A stretch of DNA of 64,000 bases, taken from Betaproteobacteria bacterium (GTDB taxonomy: Bacteria > Pseudomonadota > Gammaproteobacteria > Burkholderiales > Rhodocyclaceae). The translations under genes and the position numbers were made by a program. Location of the stretch: the NCBI GenBank assembly GCA_028065725.1, contig JAPTVL010000442.1:1-64000 (forward strand). The letters are read 5' to 3'. This document shows, piece by piece, positions 55,227 through 64,000 of this stretch. The notes under the pieces were generated by a model. The model searched no databases. It was not told the DNA's origin and saw only the letters and a list, made by a program, of their open reading frames with translations. Positions within the stretch are counted from its first letter, which is position 1. Each line of letters opens with the position of its first letter.

Positions 55227-55531
55227 TGCTCTACGCCATCGTCGGCGAGGATGTGCCGCACAGTCTCGATCGGCGGCTGGTCAGCCGCCCGGCCCATCTG
55301 GCGCGCCTGACTGAACTGAACGCAGCCGGTCGCCTGGTCCTGGGCGGGCCCTTCCCTGCGATCGACAGCCCGGATCCGGGACCTGCCGGCTTTTCCGGCA
55401 GCCTGATCGTCGCCGAGTTCGACTCGCTGGCCACAGCCCAGACCTGGGCCGATGCCGATCCCTATGTCGCCGCCGGCGTCTATGCCCGCGTCACGGTGCG
55501 CCCCTTCAGGCAGGTGTTCCCGAAATCATGA
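55226..55531 (+). CDS. yciI: YciI-like protein
   Basis: This is a 101-residue small alpha/beta protein with the conserved His and Asp ([27 protein letters not shown]). Its biochemical role is unsettled. It overlaps bolA by four bases. Confidence 0.9.
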   Translation: MLYAIVGEDVPHSLDRRLVSRPAHLARLTELNAAGRLVLGGPFPAIDSPDPGPAGFSGSLIVAEFDSLATAQTWADADPYVAAGVYARVTVRPFRQVFPKS

Positions 55532-55791
55532 GTGTCATCGATGCCATGCGCGCCAGCCTTGCCGCACTCGACCCGGTGTCCATCGAGATTCAGGACGACT
55601 CGGCCAAGCATGCCGGACACGCCGGCGCCAAGGCTGGCGGCGGCCATTTCCGGCTGCAAATCGTCTCTCCGCGCTTCGCCGGTTGCAGGACAATGGAAAG
55701 ACATCGCTTGGTGTATGATGCGCTCGGCCCGCTGATGAAGCGGGAAATTCACGCACTCAGCATTACCGCCAAGACCCCCGACGAACACTGA
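55528..55791 (+). CDS. bolA: BolA-family protein
   Basis: It has 87 residues. The BolA fold includes [20 protein letters not shown] and [21 protein letters not shown]. BolA proteins bind monothiol glutaredoxin/Fe-S centres and influence cell shape. The yciB-yciI-bolA-ppiC order is common in betaproteobacteria. Confidence 0.95.
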   Translation: MSVIDAMRASLAALDPVSIEIQDDSAKHAGHAGAKAGGGHFRLQIVSPRFAGCRTMERHRLVYDALGPLMKREIHALSITAKTPDEH

Positions 55792-55817
55792 CAATCCCCT
55801 TCCACTCAGGAACCACG

Positions 55818-56618
55818 ATGAACCGTACCCTCCGTCACGCCCTCCTGCTCACCTTTGCCGTTTCGATCGGCGCAACGCCTGTCCTGGCCCAGAAAAAAGC
55901 CGACTCCGCGACCTTCGCCACCGTCAATGGCAAGGCCATTCCCAAGGTCCGCGCCGACGCGCTGATTGCCGGCCAGGCCGCACAGGGTCAGCCGGATTCC
56001 GCGGAACTGCGCAAGGCCGTGACCGAAGAACTGGTGCGCCGCGAAATCCTGACGCAGGAATCGATCAAGAAGGGCTTCGACAAGAAGCCCGAGGTACAAG
56101 GCCAGATCGACCTGGCCCGCCAAGGCGTGTTGATCGGTGCCTACCTCAACGACTACGTACGCGCCCACCCCGTCACCGACGACCAGATCAAGAAGGAATA
56201 TGACGAGATCAAGGCCAAGCTCGGCAGCAAGGAGTACAAGGCCCGTCACGTTCTGGTGGAAAAGGAAGACGACGCCAAGGCGATCATCGCCCGACTGAAG
56301 AAGGGCGAAAAGATCGAGGATCTGGCCAAGGAATCCAAGGATCCGGGGTCCAAGGAACGCGGCGGCGATCTCGGCTGGGCCAACCCCGCCTCCTTCGTAC
56401 CGCCCTTCTCGGCCGCGATGACCAAGCTGGAAAAAGGCAAGTACACCGAAACCCCGGTCAAGAGCGATTTCGGCTGGCACGTGATCCTGCTCGAGGACAC
56501 GCGCGAACTCAAGCTGCCGGGCATCGACGAAGCCAAGGGCCAGATCGCCCAGCAATTGCAGCAGCGTCAGGTACAGAAGCACATCGACGACCTGCGCGCC
56601 AAGGCCAAGGTCGAGTAA
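55818..56618 (+). CDS. Periplasmic peptidyl-prolyl isomerase (PpiC/parvulin type)
   Basis: It has 266 residues with a signal peptide ending TPVLAQ. A helical SurA-like N-terminal part precedes a parvulin domain (KARHVLVEKEDDAKAII, RGGDLGWANPASFVPPFSAAM, FGWHVILLEDTRE). It folds outer-membrane proteins or exported substrates. A strong terminator follows. Confidence 0.93.
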   Translation: MNRTLRHALLLTFAVSIGATPVLAQKKADSATFATVNGKAIPKVRADALIAGQAAQGQPDSAELRKAVTEELVRREILTQESIKKGFDKKPEVQGQIDLARQGVLIGAYLNDYVRAHPVTDDQIKKEYDEIKAKLGSKEYKARHVLVEKEDDAKAIIARLKKGEKIEDLAKESKDPGSKERGGDLGWANPASFVPPFSAAMTKLEKGKYTETPVKSDFGWHVILLEDTRELKLPGIDEAKGQIAQQLQQRQVQKHIDDLRAKAKVE

Positions 56619-56636
56619 GCGGTTTCAACACCCAAT

Positions 56637-56664
56637 AAAAACGGGAGCCGCGGCTCCCGTTTTT
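56637..56664. terminator. Bidirectional terminator after the isomerase gene
   Basis: A perfect 20-base palindrome ACGGGAGCCGCGGCTCCCGT (56641-56660) is flanked by AAAA on the left and TTTT on the right. It serves the isomerase gene and, from the other side, purL. Confidence 0.92.
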
Positions 56665-56673
56665 ATTGCATGC

Positions 56674-56697
56674 GGCGTATTACCGGCGCCGACTGTC
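56674..56697 (+). repeat. 24-bp dispersed repeat supplying the purL stop
   Basis: GGCGTAT, then TACCGGCGCCGACT, then GTC. Its last two bases are part of the purL stop codon (minus strand TGA at 56696-56698), so the repeat abuts and completes the gene end. Confidence 0.75.
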
Positions 56698-59600
56698 AGC
56701 CCAGCCAGTGCCGGGCGTTGCGGAACATCTCCAGCCACGGCCCGTCTTCGCCGAGACCCGGCGGCTGCCAGGACATCTGCAGGCTGCGGAAGGTCCGCTC
56801 CGGGTGCGGCATCATGATCGTGAAGCGGCCATCGGCGGTGGTCACGCCGGCGATGCCGTCGGGCGAACCGTTGGGATTGAAGGGATAGCCGGTCGCCACG
56901 GCGCCGCGGTTGTCGATATAGCGCATCGCCACCAGCGACTTGCCGTTCCGGCCGGCGGCGAACTCGGCGCGGCCTTCGCCGTGGCTAACCACCACAGGCA
57001 ATTTCGAACCGGTCATGCCACCAAGGAAAATCGAGGCCGAGGACGGAATCTCGACCATCACCACGCGCGCCTCGAACTGCTCGCTGCGGTTACGCTGGAA
57101 AGTCGGCCAGTCCTGTGCGCCGGGAATGATCGGCGCCAGATGCGCCATCATCTGGCAGCCGTTGCAAACGCCCAGCGCGAAGCTATCGGCGCGGCCGAAG
57201 AAGGTGGTGAATTCGTCGCGCAGGCGCGGGTTGAACAACACCGACTTGGCCCAGCCCTGCCCCGCGCCGAGCACGTCGCCGTAGGAGAATCCGCCGCAGG
57301 CGGCGAAGCCCTTGAAGTCGGCCAGATGCATGCGGCCACTCTGCAGGTCGGACATGTGAACGTCATAGGGCGCGAAGCCGGCGCGCTCGAAGGCAGCCGC
57401 CATCTCCACGTGTCCATTGACGCCCTGCTCGCGCAATATCGCGATCTTCGGCCGGGCACCGGTGGCGACAAAAGGCGCCGCAGGCGCAGTCTTGATCGAA
57501 ACCGACAGCCCCGGATTGTCGGCGTCCAGCAGCGCGTCGAACTCTTCCTGGGCGCAAACCGGATCGTCGCGCAAGCGGGCGATTTGAAAGCTGGTTTCGC
57601 TCCAGGTGCGCTGCAACTCGCTGCGATGCGCGGTGAACACCGCCTTGGCATTGCGCCAGATGCGTATCGCATCGGCCGTATTGGTGGTGCCGATGGCATA
57701 GCTGCAGGCGCCGAGACCGGCATCGCGCAGCGCCTGCATCACGGCGGTGCGATCGGCAAGACGAATCTGCAGCACGGCGCCGAGTTCCTCGGTGAACAGC
57801 GCGGCGATGATACGGTCGCGCAGGCGGCCGGCAATCTGCGGAAAGCGCTCGCTGCCGTCGACATCGTTCATCAGCGGGTCGTAGCAGAGCCCGTCGAGAT
57901 TCAGCGAAACGCCGACATGCGAGGCAAAGCTCATTTCGCAGACGGTGGCGAACAGGCCGCCGTCGGAGCGATCGTGATAGGCGAGAATCTTGCCGTCGCG
58001 ATTCAATGCCTGGATCGCGCCGAAAAAGCTTTTCAGCAACCCGGCATCGACATCCGGCACGGCATCGCCACTGACGCCATGGACCTGCGCCAGGGCCGAG
58101 CCGCCGAGACGATTGCGGCCTTGGCCGAGGTCGATCAGCAGCAGCTCAGTTTCCTCACCCGTCTCGCCCACCTCGGCATCGGGCCGCAGTTGCGGCGTCA
58201 GCGTGCGACGCACGTCGTCCACCGCGGCGAAGGCCGTGACGATCAGCGACAGCGGCGCCGTGACCTGCTTCTGCAAGCCCTTATCCTCCCACTTGGTGCG
58301 CATCGACAGCGAATCCTTGCCGACCGGAATCGCGACGCCGAGCGCCGGGCAGAAGTCGATGCCGACCGCCTTCACGGTATCGAACAGCGCGGCGTCCTCA
58401 AAGCCATGGCCGGCCGCCGCCATCCAGTTGGCCGAGAGTTTGATCCTGCCGATGTCGCCGACATCGGCCGCGGCGAGGTTGGTCAGCGCCTCGCCCACCG
58501 CCATGCGGCCCGAGGCCGCGGCATCGAGCAGGGCCAGCGGGGTACGCTCGCCCATGGCGAAGGCCTCGCCGCGGAAGGTGTCATAACCCATCGCAGTCAC
58601 TGCGACGTCGGCCACCGGCACCTGCCAGGGGCCGACCATCTGGTCGCGCGCCGTGAAGCCGCCGACGCTGCGGTCGCCGATGGTGATCAGAAAGCTCTTC
58701 GAGGCCACGGCCGGCAGGCGCAGCACGCGCAGCGCGGCTTCCTTCAGGTCGATCGCTGCGAGATCGAGCGGCGGCATTGCGACCTGCCGGCGCCGTGCAT
58801 CGCGGTGCAGCTTGGGCGCCTTGCCGAGCAGCACTTCCATCGGCATATCCACCGGCTTGTTGCCGAAATGATCATCCTTGACCGTCAGTTGGCTGTCGTC
58901 GGTGGCGACGCCGAGCACGGCGAAGGGACAGCGCTCACGCTCGCAGAGGGCGCGGAATTCTTCGAGGCGTTGCGGCGCGATGGCCAGCACATAGCGCTCC
59001 TGCGCCTCGTTGCTCCAGATTTCGCGCGGGCTCATGCCCGGCTCCTCGCTGGGGATGGCGCGCAGGTCGAAGGCCGCACCGCAGCCCGCGTCGTGCGCCA
59101 GTTCGGGCATGGCATTGGAAATGCCGCCGGCGCCGACGTCGTGGATCGCCAGTATCGGGTTTCCGCCCTGCTGCCAGCTCATTTGCCAACACCTGTCGAT
59201 GACTTCCTGGGCGCGGCGCTGGATTTCCGGATTACCGCGCTGCACCGAGGCAAAATCGAGGTCGGCGGTGTTACTGCCGGTCGCCATCGAAGACGCCGCA
59301 CCGCCGCCGAGGCCGATCAGCATGCCGGGGCCGCCGAGCTGGATCAGCAGGCTGCCGGCCGGAAACTTCTCCTTGAAGCAGTGGTCGGCGGCGATGTTGC
59401 CCAGCCCGCCGGCAATCATGATCGGCTTGTGGTAGCCGCGCATCTCGCCATTGAATTCCTGCTCGAAGCTGCGGAAATAGCCGGCCAGATTGGGCCGGCC
59501 GAATTCGTTGTTGAAGGCCGCCGCGCCGATCGGGCCTTCGATCATGATGTCGAGCGCAGAGGCGATGCGCTCCGGCTTGCCGTAATCCGATTCCCAGGGC

Positions 59601-60625
59601 TGCGCGTAGCCGGGAATCTTCAGGTCCGACACCGAGAAGCCGCAGAGGCCGGCCTTGGGCTTTGAGCCGCGACCCGTTGCTCCTTCATCCCTGATTTCGC
59701 CGCCGGAGCCGGTCGCCGCGCCTGGAAAGGGCGAGATCGCGGTCGGGTGATTATGCGTCTCGACCTTGGCCAGGATGTGCGTGAGTTCATCGCCGTACGC
59801 ATAGCCGCGATCGGCGCGCGGATAGAAGCGCCGGATGCTCGCGCCCTCGATCACCGCCGCATTGTCCGAATACGCCACCACGGTGCCTTGCGGATGCGCC
59901 TTGTGCGTTTCGCGGATCATGCCGAACAGCGACAGCGGCTGGTCCTCGCCATCCACGGTCCACGACGCATTGAAAATCTTGTGCCGGCAATGTTCGGAAT
60001 TGGCCTGGGCGAACATCATGAGTTCGACGTCGGTCGGGTTGCGTCCGAGCTTGCCGAAGTTCTCCACCAGGTAATCGATCTCGTCGTCGGACAGGGCAAG
60101 GCCCAGCTCGGCATTGGCCGCGACCAGCGCGGCGCGTCCGCCGGACTGGAGATCGACGCTGGTCAGCGGCTGCGGCGCGACGTGATGGAACAGGGCGCGG
60201 GCAGCATCGATCGAATCCAGCGCCGACTCGGTCATGCGGTCGTGGAGCCGTGTCGCCAGCGCCGACTTTTCGAACTTGCCCGCCACATGGTAGGCAACTG
60301 CGCGCTCGATGCGCTTCACCGCGGTGAAGCCGCAATTCTTCGCGATGTCGGTGGCTTTCGAACTCCAGGGCGAAATCGTGCCCAGGCGCGGCGTGACCAG
60401 CAGCAGTTCGCCGGCGGGCGGCGTCGGCAGCGTCGCCGGAATACCCAGCAGGTCCTTCAGCCGGGCCGTTTCATCGGCGTTCAGCGCGGTCGCCAGTTCG
60501 ATGAAATACCAGTGCTCCGCCGCCAGCCGGAGGCCGGTCGCAGTCTCGCCTACGGACTTTTGCAGGCGCGCCAGGCGGGACGCCGAAAACGCAGCAGAGC
60601 CCCGCAGGGCAAGGAATTCAGCCAT
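56696..60625 (-). CDS. purL: Phosphoribosylformylglycinamidine synthase, large single-chain form
   Basis: This is a 1309-residue purine enzyme. An N-terminal linker domain, two synthetase halves ([22 protein letters not shown], then [10 protein letters not shown] and GKDSLSMRT) and a C-terminal class I glutaminase domain ([20 protein letters not shown]) follow each other as in proteobacterial PurL. The start [15 protein letters not shown] is at 60625. A 24-bp repeat copy lies inside near residue 120 (60247-60270) and another at the stop. Confidence 0.97.
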   Translation of the reverse strand: MAEFLALRGSAAFSASRLARLQKSVGETATGLRLAAEHWYFIELATALNADETARLKDLLGIPATLPTPPAGELLLVTPRLGTISPWSSKATDIAKNCGFTAVKRIERAVAYHVAGKFEKSALATRLHDRMTESALDSIDAARALFHHVAPQPLTSVDLQSGGRAALVAANAELGLALSDDEIDYLVENFGKLGRNPTDVELMMFAQANSEHCRHKIFNASWTVDGEDQPLSLFGMIRETHKAHPQGTVVAYSDNAAVIEGASIRRFYPRADRGYAYGDELTHILAKVETHNHPTAISPFPGAATGSGGEIRDEGATGRGSKPKAGLCGFSVSDLKIPGYAQPWESDYGKPERIASALDIMIEGPIGAAAFNNEFGRPNLAGYFRSFEQEFNGEMRGYHKPIMIAGGLGNIAADHCFKEKFPAGSLLIQLGGPGMLIGLGGGAASSMATGSNTADLDFASVQRGNPEIQRRAQEVIDRCWQMSWQQGGNPILAIHDVGAGGISNAMPELAHDAGCGAAFDLRAIPSEEPGMSPREIWSNEAQERYVLAIAPQRLEEFRALCERERCPFAVLGVATDDSQLTVKDDHFGNKPVDMPMEVLLGKAPKLHRDARRRQVAMPPLDLAAIDLKEAALRVLRLPAVASKSFLITIGDRSVGGFTARDQMVGPWQVPVADVAVTAMGYDTFRGEAFAMGERTPLALLDAAASGRMAVGEALTNLAAADVGDIGRIKLSANWMAAAGHGFEDAALFDTVKAVGIDFCPALGVAIPVGKDSLSMRTKWEDKGLQKQVTAPLSLIVTAFAAVDDVRRTLTPQLRPDAEVGETGEETELLLIDLGQGRNRLGGSALAQVHGVSGDAVPDVDAGLLKSFFGAIQALNRDGKILAYHDRSDGGLFATVCEMSFASHVGVSLNLDGLCYDPLMNDVDGSERFPQIAGRLRDRIIAALFTEELGAVLQIRLADRTAVMQALRDAGLGACSYAIGTTNTADAIRIWRNAKAVFTAHRSELQRTWSETSFQIARLRDDPVCAQEEFDALLDADNPGLSVSIKTAPAAPFVATGARPKIAILREQGVNGHVEMAAAFERAGFAPYDVHMSDLQSGRMHLADFKGFAACGGFSYGDVLGAGQGWAKSVLFNPRLRDEFTTFFGRADSFALGVCNGCQMMAHLAPIIPGAQDWPTFQRNRSEQFEARVVMVEIPSSASIFLGGMTGSKLPVVVSHGEGRAEFAAGRNGKSLVAMRYIDNRGAVATGYPFNPNGSPDGIAGVTTADGRFTIMMPHPERTFRSLQMSWQPPGLGEDGPWLEMFRNARHWLG
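60247..60270 (+). repeat. 24-bp dispersed repeat inside purL (antisense)
   Basis: GCCGTGT, then CGCCAGCGCCGACT, then TTT, with a perfect core. It encodes EKSALATRL in the purL frame, a variable surface part of the N-terminal domain. Confidence 0.75.
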
Positions 60626-60799
60626 GATGGACGGACCGGGGCGGGTAGCAGGCAGGGTGATAAGGCAAGGCACGGAATTATACCCTCAGCGGCGCGCCGA
60701 CCTCACGGCGCCGCATGGCGCGAGCAGCGCAGGGAATTGCATTCCGCCGGCAAGCCTGAGAAACTGAATCCAACCCCACACTCCCGGACACTGCAACAG

Positions 60800-61663
60800 A
60801 TGAATCCCTTTTCGTTCGATGTCGGCAGCGCCGACTTTCAGGAAAAAGTCCTGGCTGCCTCACACCGCACCCTGGTGCTGGTCGACTTCTGGGCGGAATG
60901 GTGCGCGCCCTGCCGTGTGCTCAAGCCGATACTGGAAAAACTCGCCGCCGAGTATGGCGGGCGCTTCGTGCTGGCCAAGCTGAACTCCGATCGGGACCAG
61001 GAAATCGCCGGACGCTACGGCGTGCGCAGCATTCCCAACGTCAAGGCCTTCCTCGATGGCCAGGCAGTCGACGAGTTCACCGGCGCCCTGCCCGAGGCGC
61101 AGATCCGCGCCTTCATCGACAGCCTGCTGCCTTCCCCCGCCGAACCGCTGCGGATCGCGGCGCAGGAAGCGCGGGCGCGCGGCGATATCGACGTCGCCTG
61201 CTCGCTGCTGGCCGATGCGCGCGAACTCGACTCAGGCAACGAAGCGGTGCAGCTCGACCTGGCCGAAATCAACCTCGACCGGCACCAGCCGGATCCGGCG
61301 CGCGCCATCCTCGACGCGCTGGAACACCGCGCCAAGGACGCCGCCCGGCACGGCGCCCTGCAGGCAAGGCTGAAGCTGGTCGCCGCGGGCGGCGGCGCCG
61401 ACCCGGCGGCGCTCGCGGCGCGCATCGCCGCCAATGCCGGCGATCTGGATGCCCGCCTGCAACTGGCCCATGCGCTGGCCCTGGCCCACGACTACCGGCC
61501 GGCGCTGGAACAGCTGCTGGAATGCGTGCGCCGCGACCGCAAGTGGCAGGACGAAGCGGCGCGCAAATCCATGCTCGATCTGTTCACCCTGCTCGGCGGC
61601 AATGCGCAATACGATGATCTGGTACGCGAATTTCGCATCCAGCTGGCACGCACCCTGAACTAG
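60800..61663 (+). CDS. YbbN/CnoX-like thioredoxin with TPR domain
   Basis: It has 287 residues. An N-terminal thioredoxin domain with VDFWAEWCAPCRVLKPIL (CAPC active site) is followed by a TPR-like helical part (about 115-285). It is a redox co-chaperone that protects and hands over unfolded proteins. The segment encoding SADF resembles part of the 24-bp repeat, but only weakly. Confidence 0.9.
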   Translation: MNPFSFDVGSADFQEKVLAASHRTLVLVDFWAEWCAPCRVLKPILEKLAAEYGGRFVLAKLNSDRDQEIAGRYGVRSIPNVKAFLDGQAVDEFTGALPEAQIRAFIDSLLPSPAEPLRIAAQEARARGDIDVACSLLADARELDSGNEAVQLDLAEINLDRHQPDPARAILDALEHRAKDAARHGALQARLKLVAAGGGADPAALAARIAANAGDLDARLQLAHALALAHDYRPALEQLLECVRRDRKWQDEAARKSMLDLFTLLGGNAQYDDLVREFRIQLARTLN

Positions 61664-61738
61664 GCGGCTGTCAAGACTTGCCTTCGGCCGCGCCTGCCAG
61701 TAAGGTGCGCGCCCTTCCCCGGCGCTTTCAGGAATCCC

Positions 61739-64000
61739 ATGCAGTCATCCATCAGCTTGCGCATCGCGCAACGCATTGCCGACGAACTCGGCGTTCGCCC
61801 GCAGCAGGTAGCCGCCACCGTGCAACTGCTCGACGAAGGTGCCACCGTGCCCTTCATCGCGCGCTACCGCAAGGAAGTCACCGACAATCTCGATGACACG
61901 CAATTGCGCAATCTGGAGGAGCGCCTCAATTACCTGCGCGAACTGGAAGACCGCCGCGCCGTGATCCTCGCCTCGATCGAGCAACAGGGCAAGCTGGCGC
62001 CGGAGCTGGCGGCGACGATCGCCGGTGCCGACACCAAACAGCAGCTCGAAGACCTCTACCTGCCCTACAAGCGGAAACGCCGCACCAAGGCGCAGATCGC
62101 GCGCGAGGCCGGCCTCGAACCGCTGGCCGATGCACTGTTCGCCGATCCGACGCTGACGCCGGAAACCGAAGCGGCGAAATACGTCAATCCGCAAGCCGAA
62201 TCCGCCGAGCTGCACGTGCCGGACATCAAGACGGCGCTCGACGGCGCGCGCCAGATCCTGATGGAACGCTTCAGCGAGGATGCCGCGCTGCTGGCCAAGC
62301 TGCGCAGCTACCTCAACGACTACGCGCTGCTGGTGTCCACCGTGGTCGCCGGCAAGGAAACCGAAGGCGCCAAGTTCCGCGACTGGTTCGACTTCCGCGA
62401 ATCGATCAAGACCGTGCCCTCGCATCGCGCGCTGGCCCTGCTGCGCGGACGCAAGGAAGACATCCTGCGGCTGGCGCTGAAGACCGAGCAGGAACTGCGC
62501 AATCCGCCCGAGGCCGCGCCCTGCGTCGGTATGGTCGCCGCCCACTTCGACATCCGCGACCAGGGCCGCGCCGCCGACAAGTGGCTGCTGGAAACCGCGC
62601 GCTGGGTCTGGCTGGTCAAGCTCTCGCTGCACCTCGAAGCCGAACTGATGAACCAGTTGCGCGAGCGCGCCGAGGAGGAAGCCATTCGCGTCTTCGCGCG
62701 CAACCTGCACGACCTGCTGCTGGCGGCTCCCGCCGGATTGCATACGGTGATCGGCCTCGATCCCGGCATCCGCACCGGGGTCAAGGTGGCGGTGGTCGAT
62801 GCCACCGGCAAGCTGGTGGACACCGCGACGATCTACCCGCACGAGCCGCGCCGTGACTGGGAAGGCTCGCTCGCCACGCTGCGCCAGCTGGCGCAGAAGC
62901 ATGGTGCCGGCCTGATCAGCATCGGCAACGGCACGGCGAGCCGCGAAACCGACAAGCTGGCGGCCGAACTGATGCGTCGCCACCCCGAACTCAAGCTGAG
63001 CAAAATCGTCGTCTCCGAAGCCGGCGCCTCGGTGTATTCCGCCTCCGAACTGGCGGCGCAGGAATTTCCCGAGCTCGACGTCTCCCTGCGCGGCGCGGTG
63101 TCGATCGCGCGCCGCCTGCAGGACCCGCTGGCGGAACTGGTCAAGATCGAGCCGAAAGCGATCGGCGTCGGCCAGTACCAGCACGACCTCAACCAGTCGC
63201 GCCTGGCGCGCTCGCTCGATGCCGTGGTGGAGGATTGCGTGAACTCGGTCGGCGTCGATGTGAATACCGCCAGCGCGGCGCTGCTCAAGCGCATCTCCGG
63301 GCTCAACGCGACGCTGGCCAACAACATCGTCAGCTACCGCGACACCCACGGCGCTTTCAAGTCGCGCGCCCAGCTGAAAGAAGTGCCGCGCCTCGGCGAA
63401 AAAGCCTTCGAGCAGGCCGCAGGATTCCTGCGCGTCAGTGGCAGCGACAATCCGCTGGACGCCTCGGCGGTGCACCCCGAGGCTTACCCGGTGGTCGAGC
63501 GCATCCTCGCCGACATCAAGGCCGGCGTGCGCGAGCTGGTCGGCGACGCGCGCCGGCTGCGCGCGCTCGATGCGAAAAAATATACCGACGAACGCTTCGG
63601 CCTGCCGACGGTACAGGACATTCTGAAGGAACTCGAAAAGCCCGGACGCGATCCGCGTCCCGAATTCAGGACGGCCTCATTCCGCGACGGCGTCGAAGAC
63701 CTCAAGGACCTGCAGCCGGGCATGCTGCTCGAAGGCGTGATCACCAACGTCACCAACTTCGGCGCCTTCGTCGATATCGGCGTGCATCAGGACGGCCTGG
63801 TGCATGTTTCGGCGCTGGCCAAGCGCTTCGTCAAGGATCCGCACGAGGTGGTCAAGGCCGGCGACGTGGTCAAGGTCAAGGTGCTGGAAGTCGATCTGCC
63901 GCGCAAGCGCATCGCGCTGAGCATGCGCCTGGCGGACGAACTGCCAGCGCCGGGGATGCCGGCCGGGACGAAAGTCGGCGCTGGCGCTGCGGCGAATCGC
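61739..64000 (+). CDS. tex: Tex-family RNA-binding transcription accessory protein, 3' end missing
   Basis: At least 754 residues are visible. The N-terminal helical domain has [13 protein letters not shown] YqgF-like domain ([21 protein letters not shown]), helix-hairpin-helix repeats ([18 protein letters not shown]) and an S1 RNA-binding domain ([20 protein letters not shown]) follow in order. It acts in transcription or translation quality control. After the S1 domain a 24-bp repeat copy (63970-63993) encodes KVGAGAAA in the C-terminal tail, and the window ends in frame. Confidence 0.96.
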   Translation, partial: MQSSISLRIAQRIADELGVRPQQVAATVQLLDEGATVPFIARYRKEVTDNLDDTQLRNLEERLNYLRELEDRRAVILASIEQQGKLAPELAATIAGADTKQQLEDLYLPYKRKRRTKAQIAREAGLEPLADALFADPTLTPETEAAKYVNPQAESAELHVPDIKTALDGARQILMERFSEDAALLAKLRSYLNDYALLVSTVVAGKETEGAKFRDWFDFRESIKTVPSHRALALLRGRKEDILRLALKTEQELRNPPEAAPCVGMVAAHFDIRDQGRAADKWLLETARWVWLVKLSLHLEAELMNQLRERAEEEAIRVFARNLHDLLLAAPAGLHTVIGLDPGIRTGVKVAVVDATGKLVDTATIYPHEPRRDWEGSLATLRQLAQKHGAGLISIGNGTASRETDKLAAELMRRHPELKLSKIVVSEAGASVYSASELAAQEFPELDVSLRGAVSIARRLQDPLAELVKIEPKAIGVGQYQHDLNQSRLARSLDAVVEDCVNSVGVDVNTASAALLKRISGLNATLANNIVSYRDTHGAFKSRAQLKEVPRLGEKAFEQAAGFLRVSGSDNPLDASAVHPEAYPVVERILADIKAGVRELVGDARRLRALDAKKYTDERFGLPTVQDILKELEKPGRDPRPEFRTASFRDGVEDLKDLQPGMLLEGVITNVTNFGAFVDIGVHQDGLVHVSALAKRFVKDPHEVVKAGDVVKVKVLEVDLPRKRIALSMRLADELPAPGMPAGTKVGAGAAANR
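63970..63993 (-). repeat. 24-bp dispersed repeat inside tex (antisense)
   Basis: On the minus strand it reads GCCGCAG, then CGCCAGCGCCGACT, then TTC, with a perfect core. It is read on the gene strand as KVGAGAAA, after the S1 domain. Confidence 0.8.

Noticed and set aside
56666..59665. Very long open frame on the plus strand opposite purL
   Set aside because: It is antisense to a full-length, motif-rich purL and its product is Arg/His/Gln-rich low complexity, as expected for the shadow of a GC-rich gene.
60819..60842. Repeat-like AGCGCCGACTTTC at the start of the YbbN-like gene
   Set aside because: Only the second half matches, and DVGSADF is plausible native sequence for the family.
61745..63475. 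Long open frame opposite tex
   Set aside because: The opposite strand encodes all Tex domains; the antisense product has no recognisable motif.

Overview
The window comes from a high-GC betaproteobacterial chromosome, probably of the Rhodocyclales/Sterolibacteriaceae type. I base this on gene order and protein character, not on a marker gene. Most of it is a dense, conserved housekeeping backbone. Mobile remnants sit at the left edge, and several repeat families are scattered through the rest.

Layout. (1) 1-1.5 kb: the end of an IS3-family element that interrupts an integrase remnant, a DUF2442/DUF4160 pair and an unassigned gene tail. (2) 1.5-3.7 kb: an ECF sigma/anti-sigma/periplasmic sensor operon. 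(3) 3.7-8.5 kb: a NarL-type two-component pair with small orphan genes, one of them frameshifted. Two of these genes carry the same upstream palindrome. (4) 8.7-17 kb: an OmpR/EnvZ-like pair with a truncated haemoglobin, a permease, thpR-ispF, a Ser/Thr kinase fused to a cyclic-nucleotide domain, and ispD-tlpA-thioredoxin. (5) 17-21 kb: a DUF4010 membrane protein and the Memo/AMMECR1/radical-SAM system, with Memo and AMMECR1 fused. (6) 21.4-33.2 kb, minus strand: rpoE-rseA-rseB-rseC-mucD-grx-lepA-lepB-DUF4845-rnc-era-recO-pdxJ-acpS-nagZ. (7) 33.7-41.9 kb: nadB, then on the minus strand yceD-rpmF-plsX-fabH-fabD-fabG-acpP-fabF-ygfX. (8) 41.9-47.5 kb: maf, an rsmI-like gene, then egtD, a selD homologue, a TIGR04348-type glycosyltransferase and an egtB homologue. 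I read the last four as a complete selenoneine locus (egtD-senC-senB-senA). (9) 47.5-56.7 kb: azlCD, an EamA exporter, a phosphate transporter with its PhoU-like partner, dadA, msrB, yciB, yciI, bolA and a PpiC-type isomerase. (10) 56.7-64 kb: purL, a YbbN-like thioredoxin and tex, which runs off the end.

The two strongest observations are the selenoneine locus and a 24-bp dispersed repeat. In the selenoneine locus, hercynine from EgtD, selenophosphate from SenC and a selenosugar from SenB would feed SenA. The senA and senB start regions overlap head to head. The repeat consists of GCCGTNY, then CGCCRGCGCCGACT, then NTY. It has about a dozen good copies, some just past stop codons and some inside genes, where they are often read as VPPAPT or VGAxxTA. 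Also notable are a 268-bp MITE-like element just upstream of nadB, a double-hairpin repeat in three places, and a GAATAC-N10-GTATTC palindrome upstream of two genes near the NarL-type pair.
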